From contig OY821744.1 of assembly GCA_963682055.1 (NCBI GenBank), positions 25,520,967-25,584,966 of the forward strand: 64,000 nt of DNA, in the 5' to 3' direction. The DNA comes from Primula veris. Taxonomy: Eukaryota; Streptophyta; Magnoliopsida; Ericales; Primulaceae. The translations under genes and the position numbers were made by a program. The notes beneath the pieces were generated by a model. The model was not told where the DNA came from, did not search any database, and saw nothing but the letters and a program-made list of their open reading frames with translations. This document shows, piece after piece, positions 11,581-24,100 of this stretch (within the stretch, counting starts at the first letter, position 1; each line of letters begins with the position of its first letter).

Positions 11581-12709
11581 TGTTAGGACCAGATTTCTGG
11601 CTCATAAGCTATTTGTTGTCTATTGATTTGAACTAAATAATGCTAGTTGAATGTTAAGAATTGAGACAACTTTATGTTTTCAAGTGAGGTTGCAACCTCA
11701 GTTGCAACCACAGTTGCAACCTGCTGTTCTGCAGGATTCTGTCCAATTCTGTATTTCTACATTACTATTCTTTAATAATGTTTATTTGTTTTAAAGTATG
11801 CAGAATATATTCTCACATGTTCTTAAAGATTTAGTTTGTGTATATTGAGAATATTAAAGTGATAAGAAAGATGTTTTCTAAAAGATATAAAGATATTAGT
11901 TTATAAAGACATGTTTTCTTTAGATAGGTAAATCTATATCTCCATGCTTATGCAAATCTTTATCACTTGTTTCAATCTTTGTTCCTTATCAAATTCAGTA
12001 TGATTCGTTTAAGATTGAATGAAATATGGAGTTAATGTTTTATATGTATATTTAAAGATATTATCTCTAAAATATATTATCTTATATGTTTCCTTATTAT
12101 AGAAAAAGACTAACTACTATTTTCAAGATTGTTATTAAACAGGTTTTCAAGATTGTTATTAAACAGGTATTAACCAATGATGATTGGAGTCAATCCACGC
12201 TGAAGAATCTTGTGATACATGAAAAGATTGAAGCCAATCAAACAAGTCAAAGCAATCATAAAAGATGTTGAAGAAAGAAGATTGTTTTACTTGTATAAAT
12301 AGTTTATAACTTAGCTTGTAAAAAGTATGTGTTCTAAAATATAAAGAACTCATTCTTGAGAGAATACACAGTGAGGTTTTAAAAGAAAACAATGGTGGGA
12401 TGCCATTGATATTTTGAGTGATAGTTATAAGGTAGGAGCAATATAGAGATAGGCAGAAAACCTAGAGAGAGTCTGAGAGTTTTTCATTAAGACTTGAATT
12501 CTATATTGTAAGATTTTATAATATCATAATCTGGGTGAGTGCTCAGTCTAGTTGGTTGAACTCCGTTGTTAAATGTGTGTGTGATTTAATTCAAGTACAT
12601 TTAACTTTACAAGTTCTGTACATCATTATACTTGGGTTCCAACCTCAGTTGCAACTGCACTTGAAACCTAACTGCATAACAGCAACTAGAACAGCGGACA
12701 GGAATTTCA
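11581..12709 (+). repeat. 3' LTR of the copia element
   Basis: 1129 bp. It differs from the 5' LTR by scattered substitutions, a 24-bp tandem duplication (GTTTTCAAGATTGTTATT, about 12121-12168) and a short rearrangement near 12540. The divergence shows the insertion is not recent. Confidence 0.93.
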
Positions 12710-12714
12710 AATTA

Positions 12715-13849
12715 TATCAATACCCATATTTACTTGTTTGAACTTTACTATCCTAAAACTTATAGGGGTCACTTTATTTTCTTTTGGGAACTCAGTTTTT
12801 CAGTGTTTATTGCGTGTGTGTATATATAGCGTATACATCATTAGTTATATAAGCTTGCTTTTTTTTTATACCTTTGTCCTGTTAAAGAGTTTCATCATAT
12901 AGATAAATAAAGCATAGCCTCGTCTCGATTCTTTGACTTCTCTCTGCTTGCATTAGTTTGATTTCCCAATTTTTCTCCTCAGTTTCTAATCATGCTCCCA
13001 TTAATATTAAAAAAAACTAATCAATACTATAATAGTTTGTTGTTACTTATCCTAAAAACCCTAATTCTTCTATTTAACATTTTATCTCCAAAACTCAAAC
13101 CAGGGAAGGAACTAATTAATTAAGTACAATCGGGGGGTCACGGACCCTTGTAGAAATTCATACGCGACTATATATAATTTTGGTAAAAAAATATTAGCTA
13201 TACCAAATCCCCCTCCGCCGTATAAAAATTACAATAAATTGTCAGGATACCATCATACACCATGTTGCTAAGCTGATGGTTATAAACCGTAGCTAAATTT
13301 AGCAATAACTTTTGTTGCTAAATTTAGCGACACTTGGTATATCATCACCAATATGACATGTTATTTTATATTGACATTTTTTTTTTAGTGAATTACAATC
13401 CCATTTAGTACTAAAAGAAGAAGAAAAAATATAATGTAATTTCGGGTCCCCATTCCACATTCAAACAAATATCATGGTTGCTTTGTTCAATTTCTTATAA
13501 GTGGTTTATTTTTTCTTTCTCTTTGGAAAGAGCAAGTAAAGAGTAAAAACAACAGAAAGTTGGAAGCAGTAATTTAATGTAAATTTAAAATTGCCGCCAT
13601 GCATGGCCATTCCACATGGACTTATTGGACCCATAGTTCGAAATATTTTTAATTTTGTTCAGCTATATATTACCAGGCCAGTAGTACGATTGTCTATCAG
13701 ATTTTGAGAGATCTCTTACACACCTTGGGTTGTCTCTCTCAGCTTCATCATATTTTCAATAATTGTACCAGAAGAAGTAGCCTGTTAGGTATAGCTTTGT
13801 TATTTCCACACGTTAAAAACATATGAAAGTGTAAGTGCAGATATTTTAA
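12715..13849. other. Intergenic, nothing firmly recognised
   Basis: Near 13665-13790 there is a TATA-like ATATATTA followed by a CT-rich leader-like stretch that might be the start of an unidentified transcript, but no coding frame or RNA fold follows. Otherwise AT-rich. Confidence 0.35.
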
Positions 13850-14557
13850 AAAAAAAACTGATAGAGAAATTTTGTTAAAATAGTAGTGTGATTGTAAATG
13901 AATCTATACTCTACTTTGTTCCCATTTTGCTAGAAAGATATTATTGTTATAGAAAATCCTAGCGCAACCCTTTTCAAACCCGAGTTCTGATTAAATATTT
14001 GCAAACAATGTACAAGAGCCAATTGTCAAGTATGAAAAAGGAACTGAACCTCATTTCTACACTTGCTTAACGAATATAGGTGGTGAATTGATGTGGTTTC
14101 TTGATTATCTATAGATTAGTAGATTTCTGTCTCTAAAAGTCACTAAACTACCTTTACAAATTTTTAAGGCGATTGAGGGTTGAAATTTAATCCTCCTTTT
14201 TAAAAAAAAACTTATAAGAGAAATTTTGTTAAAATATTAGTGATTGTAAATGAATCTAAACTCTGCTTTGTTCCCATTTTGCTAGAAAGATATTATTGTT
14301 ATAGAAAACCCTAGCGCAACACTTTTCAAACCCGAGTTCTGGTTAATATTTGCAAACCATGTACAATAGCCAATTGTCAAGTATGAAAAAGGAACTGAAC
14401 CTCATTTCTACACTTGCTTAACAAATATATGTGGTGAATTGATGCGGTTTCTTGATTATCTATAGAGGTAGATTTCTGTCTCTAAAAGTCACTAAACTAC
14501 CTTTACAAGTTTTTAAGGCGATTGAGGGTTGAAATTTAATCCTCCTTTTAAAAAAAA
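13850..14557. repeat. Tandem duplication, two copies of about 354 bp
   Basis: AGAGAAATTTTGTTAAAATA occurs at 13863 and again at 14217, and similarity continues through the whole unit up to the T- and A-rich ends near 14205 and 14557. Copies differ by a few substitutions and small indels. No coding capacity. Confidence 0.88.
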
Positions 14558-14809
14558 AAATTGTTTTGATCTATCTTCTATATATAGCTTGCAAAAGAAA
14601 ACTAGGACGGGTTTGAACCGTGTGCCTTCAATGATAGCAAAAGGCAAATCTATTTTTTTGGTTATGCTGATAAGACAATCGGCTATTTCTTAAAGCTTTT
14701 GTGGTGGTTTAGTTGCCGTTTTGATCGGAGGACCATTAGTAATAGAGTTTAATAGCTGATAACCAGGTATCCCCACTAAAACTATTCACTCAATTGATGG
14801 CCACCATAG

Positions 14810-15172
14810 TGTTGAGTTGTGGAGCCAAATAAGTTTTGGCCATGTTTTCTAATTATCTCATATCGTTTGGAAGTGTAATATGACCCACTAAGGGTTCTAT
14901 TTATATATCCCAATATATTGTATTGTAATTACATCTCTACACATCACAATCACATATTCAAGAGAGAATATTGTAAAGAGAAAGTTGTATTTGTGAGAGA
15001 ACCATAGCTTGTGATTGAGCTAGATTACGATTGTAATCCTCCTTATAATAATATTAAGTGTCACGTGTAGCGGCCCGGAAACGTAGCCAATTTGGGTGAA
15101 CTCCGTTATCAAAGAGTTTGTACTCGGTTTTAGTTTTCTGTCTTTCTCATTGTTCGCTTGATCGACCCAACA
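14810..15172. mobile_element. Second solo LTR (363 bp)
   Basis: Starts TGTTGAG and ends CCCAACA, a 7-bp imperfect inverted terminus. It is flanked by an exact 5-bp duplication CATAG (14805-14809 and 15173-15177). It contains a TATA-like ATTTATATATCC near 14900 and the GTAGCCAATTTGGGTGAACT stretch typical of copia LTR ends. No internal element sequence adjoins it, so LTR-LTR recombination is the simplest origin. Confidence 0.82.
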
Positions 15173-15202
15173 CATAGGTCTTACAGTGTCTTTGGCGGGG
15201 AG

Positions 15203-16250
15203 TGCGTATTTTGCCATAAATATAAGGACCTCAAATTCCACGTTCTACCTACATTTGTTTTTTCATCAATTTTAAAATTGATCAAATAATCAAACAAAAT
15301 AGAAATCGACACATATGGCCCGGACTTCTTAACCCCACGTACTACATGATAATTATTTTGAAAAAACCAATTTATGAGATGATGAATAACTGTAATGTTG
15401 TAATAAATGTTAGTTATTTTATATATTTCTCATTTCGTGAATTTTTACTAATATCTCTATTTATATTTGATTACTTGACTATTTTTATTTGTTTCATTCT
15501 TTGTTCGGTTTAACCCATGAAAATATGTTAAGTACTTTTTAGTATTTTCAGCTATAATTTGCTAAACTTATTAGTACAAAATTAATATTAAAATTGAACT
15601 GATATATTATATTATGACATTTTTTGTATTTTTGTTTAAGAGTATACTTTTAGTGGTGTATGAGATTGGTATTATATTTCGTTTTATATATTTTGTAGCA
15701 AATCATATGTGACTTTTATAGTTTGATTTTTATTTTTTATTTTGTTTTGTGGATCCCGATACCAACATTAAAATTTATACTTGCATTATTGATATGTTGT
15801 TGAGCAAATAGGATGCTATATTGCTATGTTCAATTTAATTTATTTTTTTACTCAGAATTCTAGCAAATTATAACTGAAAATGATAATAAGTACTTAACAT
15901 ATTTTCACGAGTTAAACCGAACAAAGAATCTCTACATGCTATAAAATAAATAACAATATCCAAGTAATCAAATATAAATATAAATAGAGACATTAGACAA
16001 AATTCACGAAATGGAAAATACGTAAAATAGCTAACATTTTTTACAACATTACAATCATTCATTATCTCATAAATTGGTTTTTTTCAAAATAATTGTCATG
16101 TATGACGTGAGGTTAAGAAGTTCGGGTCATAGGTGTCGGTTTTTAATTCGCTTGATTATTTGACCAATTTTAAAATTAATGAAAAAGCAAATTCACATAG
16201 GGCATAGGATTCCCAATCGCATATCTCTTATATTTTATGGCAAAATGCAC
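15203..16250. mobile_element. 1-kb inverted-repeat (foldback) element
   Basis: The left arm (about 15203-15550) and right arm (about 15850-16250) are inverted complements over some 350 bp with moderate divergence. TATTTTGCCATAAATATAAG on the left answers ATATTTTATGGCAAAATG on the right, and CAATTTTAAAATTGATCAAA answers the sequence near 16165-16185. Between them is an AT-rich spacer without a gene. It begins 30 bp after the second solo LTR. No certain target duplication, so superfamily unassigned. Confidence 0.7.
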
Positions 16251-18441
16251 AATGAAAAAATAACTTCCCGGCTTCGGCTTATATATACAAAAGCTATGCA
16301 AAATGTCTAAAACGAAAACTTAGATAAAATATTTTTGCAAAACCTATATATAAGCGCAGAAAAGTGTAACCACTAACCGGCCTAAAAATGTCAAAGTGTA
16401 ATCTATCTAAGTTGAATACCAAAGCCAACAATTTTCATTTTCTTTTTCGCTAAATTTCGAAACAATCTTCTCCATCAAGTTGCTTCGAACAATGACTTTT
16501 CTACTTAACCAACTTTTCTACCAACCCAACACCAATTAGGAAAAAGTTGAAAGGCATTTTCCATCTTTAGTGTTAATTAATGAGTGTTGTTTGAAAATTA
16601 AAATCGATAAGAATTTGACCAAACTAGATTTGAAAAAACTCAGAAGCACGATACACAGTGCTAATGTTGAGAATCTGAACCTAACAATTGTAGCAAAAAA
16701 CAAATGTAATTGTCAGATTGTACTAGTAAGCCAGTCTTAAAACAGATCGATCTGATCAATACAAAAAAAGTTCTATAATATCCATATTGACCAGAGAATC
16801 CATTAAAACAAATTTATATTATTACTTGGTCGAGTAATCTTTTTTTCTTCTTAAAACCTTTTTTAAAAAGACTGGCTTTGGGATACATCACGTAGGAGGT
16901 TAATTAATAGTATATAACAATTCAAATAATAACATGTTCATACCAAAGAAATATTTCTCGAAAAAGTAGCTAGCAGTTAGCACGAAAGTTTACTTGATCA
17001 ATTGAGATTCGTAAGTTCTATTGGACGTGGGCATGGCACATCATTAACAAATTTGTAATACTCTCACACATGAAAGTTTTGGGTTGCAATATAGCTTAGC
17101 TTATGCTGTGACAGAATCCGATCGAATAAGCTTTGATCCCAAGTCCCAAAGAAATAGTAATTTTGTTCTCATTTACTCACATGATTAGGAAAAAGTTAAC
17201 TAATATATTCTTACATGGTATGCTAGAGTAAAACGACATTATTGATAATTTGATAATAAGTGAGTAAAAACAAAAACTAATGATATTCTTAAAAGAATAA
17301 TAAATAAATGGATTATTCAATACTCCCCTCTTCTTATGTCTTAGTTCCAAAATGATTCTCTTGTATCAGAGAAATATGTAAATTTCCATTTCATCGTTAG
17401 TTTTATTTTGGACAAATTAAAGCCATTACAAAAGTTTATGTTTAGGAAATACAAGAAAGGATATACTAATTTTAATTCATAGAGCTAGGGACAAAACATA
17501 AATTCGAATTTTATTTCAATGCACATTTCGGAAACGGAACAAATAATATAGAACTCAAAAGAGTTTCATAATAACCTAAAGTTTTTAATAAAAGAAAAAA
17601 CAAATCTATCCTAAAAGTAGGGTCCACATTGTCATTTTCTCCAAAAAAAAATTGCCATAAATGGGCCCAAATAAACTTGGTTGAATCTACGTAAATACTC
17701 GTGTAATTTACCCCCAAACACATTTTCTCCTTTTTGACCTTTTTACATTTTCTCTCACTACTCTAAACCCAGGCAAGTCACCATTTCACATTTTTATTTA
17801 AATACTAGTAGACAAGTGTATTTTTTGTTTAGTTAGTTGCGCCAATTAATATTATTCTTATGTTTTAATTTTTTAACCACAAACTATTGGGTTTATCATT
17901 TGGACCAAGTCAATAGTTAATAGAAAACTACTAAGGAACTATACTAATATGTTAAATGTATATTTAACTTGAATGAGAAGAATGTTAGGAACTAATATTG
18001 CAGAGGCCTAAGTATTGCAAACTTTTACTTTCTTTTTTAATATTGTGAATTGAATTTAATGTGGATTATATATGCACTGCAACTGTTTGATCAAATAACC
18101 CTTTTGAGCGAGTATTTGTTTGTTTAACGTGTTAGTGTGCGCACTTGTAACGAAAAATATAATTAGAGACCTAAAGCAAACAATACCAAGAAAGACAGCT
18201 ACTTTCTATTTCCTCTACTTGGCACTTTTTTCAGCTGGTGAGCTTCGATTTAGATTTTTTTTTTAAGATTTATCGACATAAAAAGCGTGAATAGTGTAAA
18301 AGATTCAGTTTTTTGAGCTCTGACTCGAGCTTTTGAAAACAGTAATACTAAATAACCATGTGCTATTAAATATTGTGATTAATGTGCTGTAAAATATTTA
18401 TCTACCAGCTTCATCATCCTGAAGAATAGAGACTTGAGAGA
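16251..18441. other. Intergenic DNA and 5' region of the dehydratase gene
   Basis: No gene, RNA or bounded element recognised up to about 18100. The CT-rich and AG-ending motifs between 18180 and 18430 probably belong to the promoter and 5' UTR of the downstream gene, but the transcription start cannot be fixed. Confidence 0.4.
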
Positions 18442-19432
18442 ATGCTAACGAGGCGCATTCTTCCAATCTTTACTCCATCTTCGAGATTTTCTTCGTTGTC
18501 CGGGAATGTTATTAAAAGTGGGGACATTTTAAAGCAAGCAAGAATATACTCTAATTCCGATATTCTCGATTATTCAAACCTGACCCACGACTTAAATCCT
18601 GTTCACTTTGATCTCGAATCTGCTAAAAATGCTGGATTCGAAGACCGACTTGTTCCTGGCATGCTTGTTGCTTCATTATTTCCAAGGATCATTGCTTCTC
18701 ATTTTGTAAGTATATTTATATGACCTGCAAGTAAAAAATTTGTATGGTATTTTCTACTTAAATTAACACAAACTATATCATAAGCGATAGCTTTGTGGAG
18801 AAGTCATCTTAGACGATAATTGCTTATCTTTTTCCATAGTCCACTTTCAGTAATGTGTGAATCTTCAAATTTGAAGTTATTCTTGTTAAAATAAATTAAC
18901 ATAAGCGAACTCAGTTGTGACTGATCGTTCTTAGCTTTATCTTTGTGCATGTGTGTGTGTAATAAACTCAGTTGCGATTGATGGTCGTAATTATTTTTTT
19001 CTGTGTTTGTGTGTGTCTAGTAACAGTTTTATCTTTGATTGTTTTACAGTTCCTTGTTAATGTGAGTGATTCGTATCAAGTAACCCTCGTCAAACTTTTT
19101 ATTTTAAATCTGCTGCAGCCAGGAGCTGTGTATGTGTCGCAGAGCTTGCAATTTAAACTTCCATTATATATTGGAGAAGAGGTAACTGGTGAAGTAATCG
19201 TAACTAACATACGGGAATTCAGGAACAAGCACCTGTAAGTAAATTGTCGCCCGAGTGTAATACGTTATCTACAATAAAATGCATCATCTACTATGAATTT
19301 ATGGACGAGTTTTGGTTTTTGGTCAATTGCAGTGTAAAGTTCATGACAAAGTGCTTCAAAGATGGTAACCAACTAGTTATTGATGGTGAGGCTACAGCGC
19401 TTTTGCCGACACTAACTGTGACTACCAAATAG
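18442..19432 (+). CDS. mtHD: Mitochondrial (R)-3-hydroxyacyl-ACP dehydratase, MaoC/hydratase-2 family
   Basis: Three exons, 18442-18705, 19119-19234 and 19333-19432, give 480 nt and a 159-residue protein with all splice phases consistent (GTAAGT donors, CAG acceptors). It has a short Arg/Ser-rich, presequence-like N-terminus (MLTRRILPIF) and then a single hot-dog fold of the MaoC family. The hydratase-2 motif is at about residues 47-59 (LTHDLNPVHFD), with the catalytic Asp and His. GMLVASLFPRI and PGAVYVSQSLQF follow. The family dehydrates (R)-3-hydroxyacyl-ACP in mitochondrial type II fatty-acid synthesis, which supplies octanoate for lipoate. Length and exon-junction sequence resemble the Arabidopsis mitochondrial dehydratase. 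The residue pair before the catalytic Asp is T-H, where bacterial hydratases usually have S-G. It is convergent with CPN60A. Confidence 0.88.
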
Positions 19433-20418
19433 TTAAGCAGCTGGTGTAAATTATGTCGACTTCCCTGGATTTTTTCACTTTTTTTGGACTTCCTAAACTT
19501 TAATACAAATTTTGTCGGCTGTATGAAGATGATTTCAATCCGTATTGCTAATCTGTAATGTCGATTGAAATAACTTCAGTCATTTATTGATGCTTTTACT
19601 GTGACAATGTGACTAAAAGTAACTTATCTTGAATTATATTATGTTGTGATGCCTTTACTGCGTGTCAAGTAACTTATCTTAAACTATATGCTGAAAAAAA
19701 AAACTGATTGATAATGTGTTTTCGCTCTTCGCTAGCGTTCTTTTATGGTACAATAACATTTCAACCACTACGCCTATTCGCTTTAGGGCATCTTGTGAGC
19801 CCATGTTATCTACTTAAATCATTTAACTAGATGAAAAACATTTCGTTGATTGATTGAAGAAACGAGTATTTTGGTTTCCGACTTAAAAAGCTACAAGAAA
19901 ATGGAAACGAACCTTCTTTTAACCTGAACACAGCACAGTCGGTGCTTCAAGACTAACCAAACTAACTACATATTCCCAAAACCTTTTAATTTCAAATCCT
20001 TTAGTGGAACCATAGAATATTTTATCGTAGTAAACTAGTAATCATCGGGCTGACAACTCTGAATTCATTCCTGGGGAAATCAAGCACCTCCATACCAATC
20101 AAATCAATTATCCATTTTCCTCAACAGCTCAAAAAAAATATATAAAGATTATTATTAATCGGAAGTTGAACAGAAAAACAAACTCAAATACCTCTTTCAC
20201 TTTTTGTATGATACTCTAATCAGCTACAGTATAATGTTTTCCGTCATACTTCCTCCACGACGGGAATGGAACAATAGAGACAATACAGAAGAATAAGATT
20301 TGGGAACTCAGATATCCCCAGAAATTTCGTAAACCAAAAAAAAATCCACTAATCCCTCACCCCAAAATTCCCAAGCCAAGTAAAAAAAAAACAAGCAATA
20401 TATAAACGCTTGTTATCA
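19433..20418. other. Convergent 3' intergenic interval
   Basis: About 1 kb between the stop codons of two convergent genes. It must hold both 3' UTRs and polyadenylation sites, but no single signal stands out. No transposon termini seen. Confidence 0.6.
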
Positions 20419-21139
20419 CTACATAGTAAGGCCTTGTGGAGCACCAGCTACGGGCACCCTTGGCTTGGCTTTTTCAACGACAATGGCTTGGGTGGTGAGA
20501 ACCATCCCAGCAATTGAAGCCGCGTTTTGCAAAGCACATCGTGTGACCTTTGCCGGGTCAATTACGCCAGCATCTACCAAGTTTTCATATGTATCCGTCA
20601 TTGCGTTATATCCAGTTTCCCAGTCACCGGCCTTCACCTTCTCCACCACCACCTCACCTTCAACCCCTGCATTTTGAGCTATCAACGAAGCTGGTGCCAC
20701 CAATGCCTGCATAATGGATAGAGAAACATTTTATCTACAATTTATGCTTGAGTCAATTGAAGAGACAAACACAAACATTAGTTATCAAGAATCATTTGGG
20801 GGAATTCTATTTGTGAGAACTAAGGAAGCTAGATTCTCTAGAATTTTAAAACTCAATTGAGTAACAAGTGCGTATATTCCTCTGTAATGTACAATTGCTA
20901 ATTTAGTTTATTTTCGGAAATGAACAGTTTTGTTATTATTTGATTTGACAATCAAAAATTGATACTTGTTCGGGTTTTAAAGCTTAGAAGGTAAAATACA
21001 TACAGTATACTATCAAAGTGCAAATGATATACTGCGGTTGATAAATCTGTATAAGAATGAGACTTTGGCTACATGACCAGAATTACCATGAATCCCCTCT
21101 CCACCACCCCCCCCCCCCCACCCCCCCCCCCCCCCACCC

Positions 21140-21178
<39 letters not shown>

Positions 21179-24100
21179 TCGGTTTTCTACAACACAAACT
21201 GAAGTACTTCCTAGAAATAGAAAAAAAATATATGAAATTCTTTTGTTGGAATCTTTCATTACTATTTTTCATAACATAACCTAATGAATTAATTCTCGAA
21301 GACTCTATCTAGTACGGTGTTAATTTTATTGGAGAAGGAAATGGGGTATGACTGTATGAGAAAAAACTGATGAGTTGTTTGGTTGTTTTAAATAAAAAAA
21401 TCAGGATTTAAAAACATAAGAAAAATATGATTTCTTCCCGCTTAAAGCTCCCCTAGTAATCTCCGGAAAAAAATGTATTGTATACCTTTTAAGTTTGACC
21501 AACAAAATTTGGTCCAACTTTTAAGGGAATAGGCATGAGCTTATAAGTTGCAACCAAACAAGCCCAGACTCTCTTACCTTCTGTACAATGTCGGCACCAA
21601 GCTTTTCATCAGCATCTTCGAGCTTATCCTTGATAGCAGGCACATAAGTCGAAAGATGAACCAATGCAGCACCGCCACCTGGAACAATCCCTTCTTCAAT
21701 AGCAGCAAAAGTAGCATTTTTAGCATCTTCAATACGCAGTTTCCTGTCCTCGAGTTCAGCCTCGGTAGCTGCCCCCACTTTGATCACAGCAACACCTCCA
21801 GACAACTTGGCGATTCTCTCAGCAAGCTTTTCGGTGTCGTAAACCGAATCTGTCTCTGCAAGCTCTCTTTTGATTTGGCCAATTCTAGCCTGTATCTCAT
21901 CTTTAGAAGCAGCATCAGCAATTATGGTGGTGGAATCTTTCAAGACAGTGACCTTTCGAACAATACCGAGTTGCTCCACTGATGTGTTTTCGACGAGCAT
22001 GCCTAGATCACTGGCTTGGTACTCGGCTCCTGTGAGAATTGAGATCAATAAGATAACTATATATGTTGGATATAAATGAATGGAAAGACAAGAAAAGAAA
22101 GCTGATCCAAATTGGCTTTGGTGCTTATGACTTGTTACTATTTGGGATATTACTGATAGGAAAAAGTCATTTAAAAGAGTCTACAAGATGACGTCTCAAC
22201 ATTACATTGTTTAGTGAGGCCATCAAGGCATCAAGTTACATTTCTGATTTCCAAAGTATCTTTTTAAATGAGCATTCCCATAAGATCCTTTTATTGCAAA
22301 GCAGCAACCATTTCCTAAAGAGGTAAGAGAATTCTTATTTAAAACTATAGAGCTCCCCATTATATTTAGACACAGAAGAGCAAACATAACAGCAGAAACA
22401 GCATTAGACCAGTCTCCAACATACTGTTTTGGCAGGGAAAAGGTTTTTAAGTGAATAAATATAAGTAAAAATGTAGAATGGTGCATGAATTTACTATAAA
22501 CATATGCTATTTGCCCAAAAACCCATACATTACTTGACAAGGAAAAGTATACTTCAGTTCACAATTTTAATCTGAAATGCCTACAAGTATAATTTCTGAG
22601 CAGATGGGGCCCGTAAGACGCGTATGGCAACAACAACAAAACTAGATACAAGAACACAACAGTACATTACCTGTCAAAATCGCAATATCCTGAAGGAGAG
22701 CCTTTCTCCTCTCACCAAAACCGGGTGCTTTAATGGCTGCAACATTAACAATGCCTCTTAGTTTGTTCACGACAAGAGTTGCAAGGGCTTCACCGCTAAC
22801 ATCTTCAGCAATTATGAGTAAAGGGGCTCGCAATTGCGTGGTTTTCTCTAACAAAGGAATTATATCCTTTATTGCTGTAATCTTCTGATCCGTTACCAAC
22901 ACTCTCGCGTTTTCAAATTCGACTATTAATTTTTCAGGGTTGGTGACAAATTGTGGAGAAATGTAACCCCTATCAATCTGGAGTTCAGAAGGGAAAAGAA
23001 GAAGAAAAAAAGCAGACAAGGATGAGTCTAGAGGAATGAAACTAAAATCATCCATAACAGGACACCTGGCTCAAAGATATGCACGTAAAAGATACTTCAA
23101 ATTCAGTTCATCTCAGAGGAATAAGTTTCTCTCCCGTGACATTTCTATAAAAAATGACTGACCAGATTTTGGTTTTCTACACTACATAATTAGCCTTGTA
23201 AACTATCTTTCATTTCTCGATGATTGTAGTACACTCAGTGTATCAAATTGGAAAAGAATCATAGCTGTGGCCTGGGGTGCTAAGCAATAACGGAAAGGAA
23301 AACAAATTATACAAATCTTTGAATAACTATCGAGTAAAAACGGTGCATGAAAAAATTAAGTGTGCCAAGCCAATAAAAACCCACACGTGGCATGGAGAAC
23401 CCTAGTTGGGACACGCTAATTTTTAGTAAAATTAAAAGAGCAAATTACTATTGGCTTGCAGTACTATTTTCAAGGGTACACTCGCTCTATACAATACTTT
23501 GCCCTAACCTAACATTTCGTCATATTTGTCCTATTTTTTGCCCCAATACATATTTTCTTTTCCTATCGTAGTCCAAATCTATAGTTACTTTCCTATGTAG
23601 TCAAATCTGGTATACAAATTGCTACTCTTTGTGAAAATTTTAAAAGACCGTAAGTTGATGATACTTTAGTATACAAAAACTATATTCCCCTGAAAGTTCC
23701 TGAAAAGGGTGCAAAAAGAAAAAAGCTACTATTACTGACCTCGGTTCCTTCCTCTACGTCAACAGTTGTCTCAAACGAAGACGATGACTCAATGGACAGA
23801 ACACCATCAGGTCCAACCTTGTCGATTGCATCAGCGATCATGGTCCCAATTGTCTCATCATTTCCAGCAGATATAGAAGCAATAGCTAAAAAACAACCCA
23901 TATTTATCAGCGATATATTGTAACAACGTGTGATAAAAGAATTTATTGTAACACAAGCTCAAAACCTTTGATATCATCACGTCCCTTCACAGGTCTAGCT
24001 TTCTTCTCAAGCTCCTCGATAAGCCCTTGTACGGTTTTATCAATGCCTTTTTTAATGGAAACTGGATTAGCACCAGAAGTTACAGTGAGTAAACCCAATT

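Larger units (their letters stand above)
7325..12709 (+). mobile_element. Sire-type Ty1/copia LTR retrotransposon, internally deleted
   Basis: Complete at the ends but defective inside. Both LTRs start TGTTAGGACC and end AATTTCA, and the element is bounded by a perfect 5-bp duplication, AATTA (7320-7324 and 12710-12714). A tRNA-iMet PBS follows the 5' LTR and a polypurine tract precedes the 3' LTR. Between them lie a gag remnant, a very short stretch of unclear origin, and the last part of RNase H. Protease, integrase and almost all reverse transcriptase are gone. Lineage: the gag is closest to the Sire/Sirevirus branch, and repeated GGGGGAGA-type tracts upstream of the 3' LTR (about 11309, 11404, 11460, 11569) fit the multiple polypurine tracts described for Sireviruses. 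The superfamily is certain and the lineage an inference. It could only move with proteins supplied in trans. Confidence 0.92.

Noticed and set aside
21057..21284. Proline/histidine/threonine-rich frames on both strands
   Set aside because: Direct translation of the poly-C and CA repeats inside a CPN60A intron.
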